A stretch of DNA of 53,966 bases from Cyanobacteria bacterium GSL.Bin1 (GCA_009909085.1 JAAANX010000172.1:1-53966), one strand, 5' to 3'. Numbered from the stretch's first letter, positions 1-10,502 are shown. A program made the numbers and translations. The notes: generated by a model from the sequence alone, not told the origin.

Positions 1-237
1 CCTTGGCGGATTTATCACTCTTAGGCTGTGACGAATAAAGACTCCCAGAGCAACCGTTCTCATTTTAGCCTCGGGGAACGGACAATGTGACAGTTGGGGT
101 GCGGAATGTGGGTTAGAAAGTTCAACTAGCCAAGAAAGTAAACGATGAGCGTTTTTACCAATAATGTGACGAGAATGCCCCCATAATACCGTTAGGTTAA
201 TGGGGGATGAATCGTCGCCAAAATGAAATAGAAGCAT
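1..237 (-). CDS. possible partial gene at left window edge, unknown
   Basis: A minus-strand frame starts with ATG at 237 and stays open for 79 codons to the window edge. An AGGTG stretch lies six bases before the ATG and could act as a ribosome-binding site. The predicted peptide begins MLLFHFGDDSS and is rich in His and Leu; no family is recognised. It would be transcribed divergently from metH. An open frame of this length can occur by chance, so this is a weak call. The sequence left of the window would settle it. Confidence 0.3.
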   Translation of the reverse strand, partial: MLLFHFGDDSSPINLTVLWGHSRHIIGKNAHRLLSWLVELSNPHSAPQLSHCPFPEAKMRTVALGVFIRHSLRVINPPR

Positions 238-315
238 AGTAGTCACCTGCACCTCAAACAACGGTTGAATCGCCTTGGGTTTTTCTCTTTTACCAGTGCA
301 TGGGATGATAGTCTT

Positions 316-321
316 TATAAT
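316..321 (+). promoter_or_regulatory. putative -10 box upstream of metH
   Basis: A perfect TATAAT lies about 70 bases before the preferred metH ATG. No convincing -35 hexamer is seen at 17 bp spacing. I also looked for cobalamin or SAM/SAH riboswitch structure in 240-391 and recognised none. Confidence 0.35.
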
Positions 322-391
322 ATGTAATAAATGCGACCAAAACTAGAAGCTAGAAAGCGATTGCGTGGTCAACAGAAGAATCTCTGAGCTT

Positions 392-3300
392 ATGACAACA
401 ACTAAAACGAAAGTAAAAAGTGCATTTCTGGAAAGACTGCATTCTCCAGAACGTCCTGTCCTCGTCTTTGATGGCGGGATGGGAACGTCATTACAAAGGC
501 AAGAACTCACGCTAGAAGATTTTGGCAGTGCTGAACTCGAAGGATGTAATGAATATCTTGTAAAATCTAAACCGGAAGCCATTGAACAGGTTCACCGTGA
601 ATTTTTAGAAGCGGGTGCGGATGTCATTGAAACCGACAGCTTCGGTTCGAGTTCTGTAGTGTTAGCGGAATATGATATTCCTGAACAAGCCTACGAACTG
701 AGTAAAATGGCAGCGGAACTCGCGAAGCGCGTGGCGAAAGAGTATTCAACCCCAGAAAAACCGCGTTTTGTTGCTGGGGCAATGGGACCCACCACGAAAC
801 TTCCCACTCTGGGTCATATTGACTTTGACACGATGAAAGAGTCCTACCGTGTCCAAGCCTCTGGGCTTTATGATGGCGGTTCCGACTTATTTATCATCGA
901 AACCTGTCAAGATGTGCTGCAAATTAAATCTGCTTTGAACGCAGTAGAAGAAGTCTTTGCCGAAAAAGGCGATCGCATTCCCATTATGGTTTCTATCACG
1001 ATGGAAGTTATGGGAACCATGCTGGTGGGAACGGAAATTGATGCAGCGCTGACCATCCTCGAACCTTATGACATTGACATTTTGGGATTAAACTGCGCAA
1101 CGGGTCCCGACAAAATGAAAGAACACATCAAATATTTGTCGGAACACTCACCGTTTGTTATTTCCTGTATTCCCAACGCAGGACTGCCTGAAAACGTCGG
1201 TGGACAAGCCCACTATAAACTGACACCAATGGAATTACGAATGGCGTTAATGCACTTCGTCGAAGACCTCGGTGTCCAAATTGTTGGCGGCTGTTGTGGA
1301 ACCCGACCGGACCACATTGAACAACTTTACGATATTGCTAAAAACCTCAAACCGAAAGAGCGTCATCCGAAAAATGAATGTGCTGCTGCTTCCATTTACA
1401 GCACCCAAAATTATATTCAAGACAACTCCTTCTTAATTATTGGGGAACGCCTGAATGCCAGTGGGTCGAAAAAAACCCGTACCCTCCTCAACGAAGAAGA
1501 CTGGGATGGTCTGGTTTCCATTGCCAAATCCCAGGTAAAAGAAGGGGCGCACGTCCTCGACGTTAATGTGGACTATGTAGGACGTGACGGCGAACGGGAT
1601 ATGTATGAAGTGGTTTCCCGTTTGGTGAATAACGTGACCCTTCCTCTCATGGTGGACTCCACGGAATGGACGAAAATGGAAGTGGGGTTAAAAACCGCCG
1701 GTGGGAAATGCCTCATCAACTCCACCAACTACGAAGACGGCGAAGAACGTTTCTTCAAAGTTTTAGAGTTGGCGAAAAAATATGGCGCCGGTGTCGTCAT
1801 CGGAACCATTGATGAAGATGGGATGGCACGAACCGCCCAGAAGAAATTTGAAATTGCCCAACGTGCTTATCGACAAGCAGTAGAATATGGCATTCCTCCC
1901 TCGGAAATCTTCTTCGATTCCTTAGCTTTACCAATTTCTACCGGGATTGAAGAAGACCGGGTCAACGGCAAAGAAACCATGGAGTCGATTCGGATGATTC
2001 GGGAAAACTTACCCGAATGTCATATCATGCTGGGGGTTTCTAACCTCTCCTTTGGCTTGAATTCAGCCGCAAGGGTTGCCCTCAATTCTGTTTTTCTTCA
2101 CGATGCCGTTGAAGCAGGAATGGATGCAGCCATTGTCAGCGCGAGTAAGATTGTTCCCCTAGCAAAAATCGAAGAAGAACATCAGCAGATTTGTCGTGAC
2201 CTCATTTATGACCGTCGTGAGTTTAATGAAGACGGAATCTGCACCTATGATCCGCTAACAAAATTAACCGAAGTCTTTGCGGGTAAAAAAGCAGACGTTG
2301 CTGCCTCTAGCATGGAAAATCTTTCCATCGAAGACAAACTCAAACAGCACATTATTGATGGGGAACGGATTGGCTTAAATGATGTTCTTGATGAAGCAAT
2401 GAACACTTATCCGCCGTTGGATATTATTAATAAGTTCCTCCTTGATGGGATGAAAGTGGTTGGGGAACGTTTTGGTGCTGGCGAAATGCAGCTTCCCTTC
2501 GTCTTACAGTCTGCCGAAACGATGAAAGCGGCAGTAGCGCATCTTGAACCCCACATGGAAAAAGATGAAGCGGGCGATAATGCCAAAGGAACCTTTGTCA
2601 TCGCAACCGTAAAAGGCGACGTGCATGATATCGGTAAAAACTTAGTGGATATCATTCTGTCTAATAATGGCTACCGTGTGATTAATATTGGGATTAAACA
2701 GCCGGTGGATAATATCATCGCGGCTTACGAAGAACATAATGCTGACTGTATTGCGATGAGTGGGCTATTAGTAAAATCCACTGCCTTCATGAAGGACAAT
2801 TTAGAAACCTTCAATGAAAAAGGGATTACCGTTCCGGTTATTCTCGGTGGGGCTGCGTTAACGCCGAAATTTGTCTATGGTGACTGTCAAGAAGCCTACA
2901 ATGGCAAAGTGGTTTACGGGAAAGATGCCTTCTCTGACCTCAACTTCATGGATAAACTCATGCCAGCGAAAGAAGCTGGACAATGGGACAATCTCCAAGG
3001 TTTCTTAGGCGAGTTTGCTGAGGGAGAAGAAGAAGGAAAAGGCATTAAAGCCAAAGCCAAAGCGGAAAAAGCCCAAAGCAATGGCAAAGCAGACGCTGAA
3101 CAAAACGGAAAAAGCGACAAACCTGAAGAACCGAAAGTCGTGGATACCACTCGTTCCGAAGCGGTGGATGTCAATATTGAGCGTCCCACGCCGCCTTTCT
3201 GGGGATATAAGCGCTTAAATCCCGATGATATTCCCTTTGATGAGATGCTGTGGTATCTCGACAAACAAGCCCTGTTTGCGGGTCAATGGCAATTCCGCAA

Positions 3301-4012
3301 GAAGAAAAGTCAATCGCGGGAAGAGTACGATCAGTTTTTACAAGAAACGGTCGAACCGATTCTTGAAGAGTGGAAACAACGCTCGCAGGATGAAAACTTA
3401 CTCCATCCCCACTTGATTTATGGCTACTTTCCTTGTTACGCGGAAGGGAATACGGTGTATCTGTTTGATCCGAAACTGATGGAAGAGAAAGGAACCATTC
3501 CTGAAGGATCAGAACCTGTGGCTGCGTTTGAATTCCCTCGTCAACGGTCAGGACAACGGATGTGTATTGCCGACTTCTACGCGCCGAAAGAATCGGGGAT
3601 TATTGACGTCTTCCCCATGCAAGCGGTAACTGTCGGTGAAATTGCCACGGAATATGCGAAAGAATTGTTTGCAGCGGATAAATATACCGAATATCTCTAT
3701 TTCCATGGCTTTGGAGTACAAGCAGCTGAAGCCCTTGCAGAGTGGGGACATACCCGTATTCGTCAAGAATTAGGCTTTGGTGATGAAGATCCCGATAATA
3801 TCCGTGATATCTTAGCCCAACGCTATCGCGGTTCCCGCTATAGCTTCGGTTATCCCGCTTGTCCCAATATTGAGGATCAGTACACGCTTTTAGATCTGTT
3901 AGAGACAAAACAAATTAATCTCTACATGGATGAAAGTGAACAAATCTATCCTGAACAATCTACTACCGCGATTGTTTCTTACCACCCGATCGCGCGTTAC
4001 TTCAGTGCTTAA
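392..4012 (+). CDS. metH: cobalamin-dependent methionine synthase MetH
   Basis: Cytosolic enzyme that transfers a methyl group from methyl-tetrahydrofolate to homocysteine via cobalamin. Visible domains are: homocysteine-binding barrel (about 15-320) with zinc ligands Cys235 and the Cys-Cys pair 301-302; pterin-binding barrel (about 345-630); B12 cap and B12-binding domain (about 660-870) with the base-off signature DVHDIGKN at 743-750, whose His ligates cobalt; and the AdoMet reactivation domain (about 930-1206). A Lys/Ala/Glu-rich, low-complexity linker (about 877-930) joins the last two. The frame opens at a GTG at 365, but the ATG at 392 fits the family's N-terminus better. It reads alone, and a strong hairpin terminator follows the stop. 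Confidence 0.97.
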   Translation: MTTTKTKVKSAFLERLHSPERPVLVFDGGMGTSLQRQELTLEDFGSAELEGCNEYLVKSKPEAIEQVHREFLEAGADVIETDSFGSSSVVLAEYDIPEQAYELSKMAAELAKRVAKEYSTPEKPRFVAGAMGPTTKLPTLGHIDFDTMKESYRVQASGLYDGGSDLFIIETCQDVLQIKSALNAVEEVFAEKGDRIPIMVSITMEVMGTMLVGTEIDAALTILEPYDIDILGLNCATGPDKMKEHIKYLSEHSPFVISCIPNAGLPENVGGQAHYKLTPMELRMALMHFVEDLGVQIVGGCCGTRPDHIEQLYDIAKNLKPKERHPKNECAAASIYSTQNYIQDNSFLIIGERLNASGSKKTRTLLNEEDWDGLVSIAKSQVKEGAHVLDVNVDYVGRDGERDMYEVVSRLVNNVTLPLMVDSTEWTKMEVGLKTAGGKCLINSTNYEDGEERFFKVLELAKKYGAGVVIGTIDEDGMARTAQKKFEIAQRAYRQAVEYGIPPSEIFFDSLALPISTGIEEDRVNGKETMESIRMIRENLPECHIMLGVSNLSFGLNSAARVALNSVFLHDAVEAGMDAAIVSASKIVPLAKIEEEHQQICRDLIYDRREFNEDGICTYDPLTKLTEVFAGKKADVAASSMENLSIEDKLKQHIIDGERIGLNDVLDEAMNTYPPLDIINKFLLDGMKVVGERFGAGEMQLPFVLQSAETMKAAVAHLEPHMEKDEAGDNAKGTFVIATVKGDVHDIGKNLVDIILSNNGYRVINIGIKQPVDNIIAAYEEHNADCIAMSGLLVKSTAFMKDNLETFNEKGITVPVILGGAALTPKFVYGDCQEAYNGKVVYGKDAFSDLNFMDKLMPAKEAGQWDNLQGFLGEFAEGEEEGKGIKAKAKAEKAQSNGKADAEQNGKSDKPEEPKVVDTTRSEAVDVNIERPTPPFWGYKRLNPDDIPFDEMLWYLDKQALFAGQWQFRKKKSQSREEYDQFLQETVEPILEEWKQRSQDENLLHPHLIYGYFPCYAEGNTVYLFDPKLMEEKGTIPEGSEPVAAFEFPRQRSGQRMCIADFYAPKESGIIDVFPMQAVTVGEIATEYAKELFAADKYTEYLYFHGFGVQAAEALAEWGHTRIRQELGFGDEDPDNIRDILAQRYRGSRYSFGYPACPNIEDQYTLLDLLETKQINLYMDESEQIYPEQSTTAIVSYHPIARYFSA

Positions 4013-4049
4013 TTACTGAGTCACTTCTTTTTGAATTAAAACTAAGCAG

Positions 4050-4080
4050 CGATCGCGTTTTAGGGCGCGATCGTTTTTTA
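4050..4080 (+). terminator. rho-independent terminator after metH
   Basis: An 8-bp GC-rich stem (CGATCGCG with CGCGATCG, loop TTTTAGGG) is followed by six T. The stem is built from HIP1-like sequence. It lies 38 bp after the metH stop. Confidence 0.8.
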
Positions 4081-4196
4081 CTTTGGGGTATCAATGCGAT
4101 CATTTATGCAAGGAAAGTACGTGCTAAGAGAAGTTAACGCTAAAGTGGGAGACAGTGAATTATTCCGAGAAACATGATTCTGAGTTCAACTACGTA

Positions 4197-4883
4197 ATGC
4201 TTCATTCCGACCACTACCAAGTCCTTGGCGTAACTCCTGATGCTAGTCAAAAAGAGATTAAACAAGCCTATCGGCGCCTAGCTAAACAGTATCATCCTGA
4301 TCGCAGCGGAGAGCAGAAGAGTCACGACAAAATCATCGCAATTAATGCTGCCTACGAAGTTCTCAGTAACCCCACCTTGAGAGCTTCTTACGATCGCGCG
4401 TTTTCTCAGAAGCGATCCGAACGCAATACCCAAGCCCAACAACAATATCACAACCATCGACAGAAAAAACGCCACAGTAATGATCACACCGATTACTGGT
4501 TAAAGTACGTTTATCATCCCATCATCCAACAAGTTGAACAAATCACTGCTCCTCTGGAGGCACAAATCGACCACCTAGCAGGGGATCCCTTTGATGATGA
4601 ACTGCTAGACATTTTTCAAACTTATCTTGAATCCTGTCGGGGATTAGTTCAAAACGCCAAACAAGCCCTCAGTTCCCAACCCAACCGTGTTAATCTCGCC
4701 GGAACAGCTGCTAATCTCTATTATTGTTTGAATCAACTCGATGATGGCATTGAAGAATTAGCGTATTTCCCCTTTAATTTTGATGAACACCATCTCCACA
4801 CTGGAAAAGAGTTATTTCGGATTGCCACGGGATTACAGGAAGAAGCTCAAATTAGAGTCAATCATCATTTTTCTAAAATCTGA
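4197..4883 (+). CDS. DnaJ (J-domain) protein
   Basis: J-domain co-chaperone that should stimulate a DnaK-type Hsp70. The N-terminal 70 residues form a classic J domain (HYQVLGVTPDAS at the start, HPD motif in YHPDRSGE, NAAYEVLSNP helix). There is no Gly/Phe linker or zinc-finger region, so it is not a canonical DnaJ. The remaining ~150 residues are helical and contain a His/Gln/Lys-rich stretch and no membrane segment. The frame can also start at GTG 4155; ATG 4197 puts the J domain at the N-terminus as is usual. It is a single gene between the metH terminator and the convergent carotenoid oxygenase. Its specific client is unknown. Confidence 0.85.
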   Translation: MLHSDHYQVLGVTPDASQKEIKQAYRRLAKQYHPDRSGEQKSHDKIIAINAAYEVLSNPTLRASYDRAFSQKRSERNTQAQQQYHNHRQKKRHSNDHTDYWLKYVYHPIIQQVEQITAPLEAQIDHLAGDPFDDELLDIFQTYLESCRGLVQNAKQALSSQPNRVNLAGTAANLYYCLNQLDDGIEELAYFPFNFDEHHLHTGKELFRIATGLQEEAQIRVNHHFSKI

Positions 4884-4922
4884 ACAGAAAACTTTCTGAA
4901 TCCTTCATCTGATCCGGTTGCG

Positions 4923-6419
4923 TTAAAAACACTGTGGCGTCCAACTCCCATGCAGTCCGTAGGGAATGTGCTGCTGCAATCCTAAACGGGCTACCGGTTC
5001 TAAAGTTTGACCATCCAAAATGACTAATTCTGAAGCATGGTTTTGAGCATTATAAACAAGCGTTAAAACCCAGCCCTCATCTTCATCATGACTACCTGGT
5101 TTAGGTACAAAAATGGGTTCACTGACGAAGCCGTGAGGGGCTGCACTCCAAACAAGGCGTTCTTGCGTTTCCCAATCATATTTCAGAATTGCTTGCAAAG
5201 GGGCATTTCCTCGGGGTTGATGGGCGGTTCCCATGAATAAATATCGATAGGGTTGTCCCACTTTGTTGGGATGGGCATAGGGAAATTCACAGCAACGAGG
5301 TTCGATTAAGTCTTTTTCTACTGTCGCTATATCTAAATTCAGCGTAAAGCGCCAAAGTTGACCCGGATAAAGGGCTTCAAAATCAACATCTCGAAAATCA
5401 GATTCAGGGTCAACTTCTGGGAAATCAGCATAGCAAATTGAGTCCATACAAAGCTGATTATTATTTACTTCAAAGGCATTAGCATGATGGAATATAAATC
5501 CAGCATTAACTTCTAATTTTTTAACTATTTCACCCCGATTTGGATCCCGAGGAATAATCCAAATCTGACTATTTTTTTCGGGTTTAAACTTAATACATTC
5601 TCCTGCGCCTCGAAAGCCTAACACAAAAGGAATGGGATTAAATTCAACTGGATTTTGGAAGAAAATATAGTAGTGAGGAGTAATCGCAAAATCGTGAATA
5701 AAGGCAAAGCCAGGAACACTGGTACTTTGTTTCCTTAAAAGCTGAAAGTTGAGGTCGAATTCATACGTATGAATAGTGGTTGATAAACCGGGTTCGATAT
5801 AAAAATTAATTAAACAAGGCTGATCGTTATTAATAACAGATTGGGGTTCCAGCCAAGGATGGGCAGCAAAAGCTTCTCCCTCTCCTAAAACACCATCTAA
5901 TTGATCAACACCTCTTGTTTCTAAGGTTTTGGGATCGAGACGATGAGGGAGTCCGCCTTCCCATAGAGCCAGTAATTTACCTCCCCAATAAATAATATTG
6001 GTATTGGCAATATTTTTTTGTTTAAAGTCAAAGGCATTATTGAGCCAACCGCCGGGTTTTTGCGTACCAAAGACGTTGCGATAAAGAATGGTTCCTGCTG
6101 CTTGTTCTTCCACAAAACCTTGTGTCCGCACAAAGCGGTTTTGGAAATGAACGTTTCCCTCCTGAAACGAAAATTGACAAACCATGCCATCCCCATCAAA
6201 GGGATGTTGAACCGGAATGCCGTTGATGTCGAGTAAGCCGGGTCCATTGCGAAATAAAGTGCCGTTTAATTCTTTGGGAACACTTCCAGATAGCGTTTCT
6301 AGCCAATAACTTGCTTCCTGTCGTTGCGACTGATAGCCTTGACGCCATTCTTGCTTCGAGTAAGGGTGTTCTTTTTCCGGACTGTGTTTACTGACCAGGG
6401 AAGTCATAAGCGGACTCAT
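4923..6419 (-). CDS. carotenoid (apocarotenal) cleavage oxygenase, RPE65 family
   Basis: Non-haem iron oxygenase of the carotenoid cleavage family. It closely resembles the Synechocystis apocarotenal-15,15'-oxygenase (Sll1541), which forms retinal from apocarotenals. The four iron-binding histidines are at about H187 (AAHPWL), H242 (FIHDFAITPH), H311/312 (FHHANAF) and H490 (YGLHGSW). The 498-residue length matches the family. No signal peptide is seen; a short hydrophobic patch may let it dip into membranes to reach its substrate. It is divergent from the two MFS genes with about 95 bp between starts, so a shared control region is possible. Substrate preference cannot be read from sequence alone. 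Confidence 0.93.
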   Translation of the reverse strand: MSPLMTSLVSKHSPEKEHPYSKQEWRQGYQSQRQEASYWLETLSGSVPKELNGTLFRNGPGLLDINGIPVQHPFDGDGMVCQFSFQEGNVHFQNRFVRTQGFVEEQAAGTILYRNVFGTQKPGGWLNNAFDFKQKNIANTNIIYWGGKLLALWEGGLPHRLDPKTLETRGVDQLDGVLGEGEAFAAHPWLEPQSVINNDQPCLINFYIEPGLSTTIHTYEFDLNFQLLRKQSTSVPGFAFIHDFAITPHYYIFFQNPVEFNPIPFVLGFRGAGECIKFKPEKNSQIWIIPRDPNRGEIVKKLEVNAGFIFHHANAFEVNNNQLCMDSICYADFPEVDPESDFRDVDFEALYPGQLWRFTLNLDIATVEKDLIEPRCCEFPYAHPNKVGQPYRYLFMGTAHQPRGNAPLQAILKYDWETQERLVWSAAPHGFVSEPIFVPKPGSHDEDEGWVLTLVYNAQNHASELVILDGQTLEPVARLGLQQHIPYGLHGSWTPQCF

Positions 6420-6513
6420 TCTTTATAAAACTTTACATCTATCATAACTGAAGAATAACGAAATTCCTCAAGCCATGAATCTGCGTTGAGAATGAGGTTT
6501 TTAACGTTAAGAA

Positions 6514-7758
6514 ATGTTAAAAACGAGACATAAGATTATTTCCTACTGCACCATGTCTGAGTTTAATTGCAACTCCCTGCCAGTGAAGGCGGTTCTCTTG
6601 GGAGCCAGCCCAATTGTTATCTTACCGAGTTCAGCCATTTCTCCTGCTTTACCGGCAATCCAGGATTATTTTGCTGAAGTGAACAATTCTGAATATTGGG
6701 TCCGGTTGGTTTTAACCATGCCTGCCCTCTCAATTATTATTGGCGGCTTACTCGCCGGTCAACTGATTGACCGTGTGGGGCGCAAAACCTTGCTGATCAC
6801 TGCGATGATTTTAGCTAGTATTTCAGGCGTGATGGGTTATGGCTTAGATAGCCTCACCTTGCTTATTCTCACCCGCATTGCCCTTGGTTTTGCTGTTGCT
6901 GGCGCCATTACCAGCGTGACAACGCTCATCGCAGATTATTACGAACCCAAGACCCGCTCGACTTTAATGGGGCTACAATCCACTTGTATTGCCACAGTGG
7001 GAGTAGTGGTGCTCTCTTTAAGTGGGGTCTTGGCTGATATTAGTTGGCGCGCACCGTTTCTGATTTATTTGTCGCCGTTGATCCTCGTTCCCTTTATGAT
7101 TTTGTGGTTGCGGGAACCGATTCATGAGGTAGAGGCAGAAGCTGCATCTGTCTTTTCTTGGTCGCAATTGCCCTTACTGACCATTGGCATCATTTATGGA
7201 GTGGAACTCCTGCATATGTTCCTGTTTTATCTGACACCCGTGCAGTTGCCATTTTATCTACGCTCTTCTTTTGATGCGTCTGCTTCTCTGAGTGGGGTTG
7301 CCATTGCGACAATGACCTTTTGCCAAGCGGGTTCTTCTCTCGGTTACGGCTGGTTAAAAGCAAGATTGACGTTTGTGAATATTCTCGCGATCGCGTTTGC
7401 CTTCGGCTGCATCGGACACATCATCGTTGCGGTTGCCCCTAGTATTAAGTTTATTGTTTTGGGTTTAGCCGTGAGTGGACTTGGCTTTGGTTTACTGTTT
7501 CCCAACTGTAAAGTTTGGGTGACACAAACTGTTGCGCCGAAAATTCGGGGACGAGCCTTAGGCGGGTTAACAACTGCCTTCTATATTGGTGAGTTTCTCT
7601 CGCCCTTTGCCAGTCAAACGGCAGTGAAGTGGGTTGGTGCGAGTGGCACTTATGCTCTAGCTAGTGGCATTTTAGGCGTGGTTGCTGTCTTGGCATTGGC
7701 TTCCAGTACGAAAACGGCTCTCATGCCTTCACAAGAATCGTTTTCACGTCATTCTTAA
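6514..7758 (+). CDS. MFS transporter (DHA1-like drug/metabolite efflux)
   Basis: Inner-membrane major facilitator with about 12 predicted helices in 414 residues. The loop 2-3 signature is visible as GQLIDRVGRKTLL, with a related second-half copy near KIRGRALGG. The first 13 residues may be untranslated, because a second ATG at 6553 begins closer to helix 1. The next gene starts five bases after this stop and is a clear paralogue, so the two form one transcription unit. The substrate is unknown; efflux is inferred from family resemblance. Confidence 0.88.
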   Translation: MLKTRHKIISYCTMSEFNCNSLPVKAVLLGASPIVILPSSAISPALPAIQDYFAEVNNSEYWVRLVLTMPALSIIIGGLLAGQLIDRVGRKTLLITAMILASISGVMGYGLDSLTLLILTRIALGFAVAGAITSVTTLIADYYEPKTRSTLMGLQSTCIATVGVVVLSLSGVLADISWRAPFLIYLSPLILVPFMILWLREPIHEVEAEAASVFSWSQLPLLTIGIIYGVELLHMFLFYLTPVQLPFYLRSSFDASASLSGVAIATMTFCQAGSSLGYGWLKARLTFVNILAIAFAFGCIGHIIVAVAPSIKFIVLGLAVSGLGFGLLFPNCKVWVTQTVAPKIRGRALGGLTTAFYIGEFLSPFASQTAVKWVGASGTYALASGILGVVAVLALASSTKTALMPSQESFSRHS

Positions 7759-7763
7759 GTGAT

Positions 7764-8951
7764 ATGGAACGTTCTCCCGATTCGCTTGGGGTAAAGTTAA
7801 CGCTTTGGTTAACCAGTACCGTTTTGATTATGACGGGGTTAACTATTTCCCCTTCCTTACCGGGAATGGAAGACTATTTTTCTGATGTTGACAATAGCGA
7901 ATTTTTAGTCAGGTTAGCGTTAACCATATCGGCGTTACTGATTGTTATTGGTAGCCCGATCGCGGGTCAAATTGTGGATCAATTTGGTCGCAAACCGCTT
8001 TTAGTAGTGTCTGTCCTTATTTACGGCTTAGCCGGTGGCGCAGGATTAGTTGTCGATTCCATCTGGCATTTGATTATTGCCCGCGCCATTTTAGGCTTTG
8101 CCGCAGGAGGCGTCGCCACCAGTGTCACGACATTAATTGCCGATTATTATGATCCAACAATACGCTCTCGCATCATGGGGATTCAGTCAGCATTTATCGG
8201 GGCAGGAGGCTTTATCTTCTCCTCAGTAGGGGGAATTTTGGCGAATGTGGACTGGCGTTATCCCTTTGCCATTTATCTCTCCCCTTTACTGCTGTTGCCG
8301 TTGATTCTCTTTGTTTTATATGAGCCGCCACGAGAAAAAACGGCTGCAGTTGATGGCTCACAACAGCAATTTCAAATTCAGATCCCTTGGCGGTTATTGG
8401 GATTGATTTACATTATTGAGTTTCTGCACCTACTGACGTTTTATATTACACCCACTCAGTTACCGTTTTATTTGAAAACCAACTTTAGTTTGCCTTCGAG
8501 TGGCAGTGGTTTTGCAGTAGCGACCCTAACCCTCTCCCAAGCAGTGGTATCTCTTGCTTATGCCAAAATTAGAGGAAAATTGGGGTATTTACCCATTGTG
8601 GGCTTAGCGTTTATTTTAGCGGGGTTGGGGTATGGCATAATTAGTTTTGCTCTCAATTACACTGTGATTCTATTCGGAGCAATGATTAGTGGGTTCGGCT
8701 TTGGTTTACTAATGCCCAATGCAAAAGTTTGGATTTCAGAAAAAGTACCCGAACCGATTCGAGGACGGAGTTTAGGGGGACTCAATACCTTCTTCTTTCT
8801 CGGTGAATTTGCTTCGCCGGTAGTGGTGCAACCATTGGTGAGTGCAGTCGGAATTGGTCAGGGTTATGCCGTGATTAGTAGTAGTTTGTTACTTTTAGGC
8901 GCGATCGCGCTGGGTAGCAGTTTATATAACGCCAGTCAAACGAACAAGTAA
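7764..8951 (+). CDS. MFS transporter, tandem paralogue of the preceding gene
   Basis: Inner-membrane major facilitator of 395 residues with about 12 helices. It aligns along its whole length with the upstream transporter: shared motifs include SALLIVIGSPIAGQ, VDQFGRKPLLV, VTTLIADYYDP and PIRGRSLGGLN. The five-base gap to the upstream gene and the shared motifs indicate a tandem duplication kept as an operon. The two could act alone or as a pair; MFS proteins normally work as single polypeptides. The substrate is unknown. Confidence 0.88.
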   Translation: MERSPDSLGVKLTLWLTSTVLIMTGLTISPSLPGMEDYFSDVDNSEFLVRLALTISALLIVIGSPIAGQIVDQFGRKPLLVVSVLIYGLAGGAGLVVDSIWHLIIARAILGFAAGGVATSVTTLIADYYDPTIRSRIMGIQSAFIGAGGFIFSSVGGILANVDWRYPFAIYLSPLLLLPLILFVLYEPPREKTAAVDGSQQQFQIQIPWRLLGLIYIIEFLHLLTFYITPTQLPFYLKTNFSLPSSGSGFAVATLTLSQAVVSLAYAKIRGKLGYLPIVGLAFILAGLGYGIISFALNYTVILFGAMISGFGFGLLMPNAKVWISEKVPEPIRGRSLGGLNTFFFLGEFASPVVVQPLVSAVGIGQGYAVISSSLLLLGAIALGSSLYNASQTNK

Positions 8952-8990
8952 TACCATCTCTCTGATTGGAAGTGACAGTCCCAGTGCTTC

Positions 8991-9022
8991 CATTCTCTGT
9001 GTTCTCTGTGACTCTGTGGTTC
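8991..9022. repeat. CTCTGTG-type degenerate intergenic repeat
   Basis: The stretch repeats a CTCTGTG unit several times at short spacing, in the 190-bp spacer between the MFS operon and hslO. Such tracts are scattered through many cyanobacterial intergenic regions. No protein or RNA is evident here. Confidence 0.45.
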
Positions 9023-9223
9023 AATTTGTAGCAATCGTTTTCAGAAATAGTATAACCCCTTTAGGGCATTTACAATCTTTCCAACTCTGAGCATCTCTCC
9101 TAAATGTTTTTTTAGCCGCATTTTCTGATTAATGTCTTAGCAGTGAGGGCAATTCAGTATTTTTCTGAAATACCGAATACCATAGAAAAAGCAGCAAATG
9201 TAAAGAAATGTAAGGGACTACTT

Positions 9224-10120
9224 ATGGCAGATCAGTTGATTCGAGGGACAGCAGCAGATGGTGGGATTCGGGCGGTTGGGCTGATTTCAACCCGACTGAC
9301 AGAAGAAGCCCGACAACGACACAATCTATCTTATGTTGCGACTGCAGCCTTAGGACGTGCGATGTCCTCCAGTTTATTATTGGCTTCAAATATGAAGCAG
9401 GAACAGTCGCGCGTCAATCTTCGCATTAAAAGTAATGGTCCCCTTGGTGGACTGTTAGTGGATGCCGGGGTAGATGGTACCGTTCGGGGTTATGTGCAGA
9501 ATCCTACCGTTGAATTACCGCCTAATGACCGGGGAAAACTCGATGTTGGCGGTGCTGTCGGACAAGATGGCTATCTTTATGTGATTCGAGATGTTGGTTA
9601 TGGCTATCCCTACTCCAGTACAGTGGAACTTGTTTCTGGAGAAATTGGTGATGATGTGGCAAATTATTTAGTTACTTCGGAACAAACGCCGTCAGCATTG
9701 CTGGTTGGGGTATTTGTTGGTGCGGAAGGGGTAACCGCTGCTGGAGGAATTTTATTACAAGTCCTTCCCAAATCATCCCATGATGAAGCGTTAATACAAA
9801 CCTTAGAAGGAAGAGTGAGTCAATTATCTGGTTTTACTCCCTTAATGCGACAAGGGAAAACCCTATCAGAAATTTTTGAGGAATTATTGGGCGATATGGG
9901 ATTACACATCTTCCCTGATGTGCAAATGGTGCGCTTCCATTGCGGTTGTACTTTTGAGCGCATGATGCGGGCCTTAAAGTTACTGGGAATCGCCGAGTTA
10001 GAGGATATGATTGAAAAAGATGAAGGAGCAGAAGCGACGTGTCACTTCTGCGGGCAAGTTTATCAAGCGAGTCGGGAAGAATTAGTCGAGTTAGTCGAAA
10101 AAATGAAAGTGGAAGGCTAA
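9224..10120 (+). CDS. hslO: redox-regulated chaperonin Hsp33
   Basis: Cytosolic holdase chaperone that is switched on by oxidation. The C-terminal zinc-switch cysteines are present as CGC (240, 242) and CHFC (273, 276), the four ligands whose oxidation releases zinc and activates the protein. The N-terminal domain shows the family pattern from RGTAADGGIRA onward. The frame opens at GTG 9143, but the ATG at 9224 begins at the family N-terminus (MADQLIRGT) and has an AAGGGA ribosome-binding site upstream. It is followed convergently by a small minus-strand gene, with 13 bp between stops. Confidence 0.96.
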   Translation: MADQLIRGTAADGGIRAVGLISTRLTEEARQRHNLSYVATAALGRAMSSSLLLASNMKQEQSRVNLRIKSNGPLGGLLVDAGVDGTVRGYVQNPTVELPPNDRGKLDVGGAVGQDGYLYVIRDVGYGYPYSSTVELVSGEIGDDVANYLVTSEQTPSALLVGVFVGAEGVTAAGGILLQVLPKSSHDEALIQTLEGRVSQLSGFTPLMRQGKTLSEIFEELLGDMGLHIFPDVQMVRFHCGCTFERMMRALKLLGIAELEDMIEKDEGAEATCHFCGQVYQASREELVELVEKMKVEG

Positions 10121-10133
10121 CTTTCTTCTGTTT

Positions 10134-10469
10134 TTAAAAAGTTATCTTTCTCCGCAGCCAGTTTGTAATCAGTTGCGGAGAATTCCCTTTAAACCATCGC
10201 CAAGCAACTGCCCGAAAAGCAGGCTTAGTCAAACGCGCGATCGCCTTTAAAAACCGATTCATCGGACGGAAGCCAACTTTTTGATTAATAATATTAATTG
10301 AGCCCACATCATAAAGACAATCTAGGATAATTTTTACTGTTGCTTCTTCCCGTTCTACTAAATTATCTAGTAATAGCAGAACGTCATGCATTCTCTCTTC
10401 TTTAATGCGTTCTTCTTCTAAACGTTTTTCTAACTGTAATTTCACTGATTTTTCCGCCGGTACTAGCAT
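10134..10469 (-). CDS. conserved-looking small protein, function unknown
   Basis: A 111-residue soluble protein. The first ~50 residues are a charged helix rich in Glu/Arg/Lys (EKRLEEERIKEERMHD), followed by a hydrophobic segment and a basic C-terminus with WRWFKG and NWLRRK. No catalytic motif or signal peptide is seen. The composition and the absence of overlap with other genes support it being real. A terminator separates it from the upstream VKOR gene, so it should have its own promoter in 10470-10502. I do not recognise the family. Confidence 0.65.
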   Translation of the reverse strand: MLVPAEKSVKLQLEKRLEEERIKEERMHDVLLLLDNLVEREEATVKIILDCLYDVGSINIINQKVGFRPMNRFLKAIARLTKPAFRAVAWRWFKGNSPQLITNWLRRKITF

Positions 10470-10502
10470 TTTTCCTCATAAAAAAAGTGATAAACAATAT
10501 TG

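Noticed and set aside
240-391. cobalamin or SAM/SAH riboswitch upstream of metH
   Set aside because: No B12-box or SAH/SAM core motif was seen; only a TATAAT promoter element.
2914-3264. 116-codon minus-strand frame
   Set aside because: Antisense to the metH linker region; it is open because the Lys/Glu-rich codons read as Ser/Leu/Phe on the other strand.
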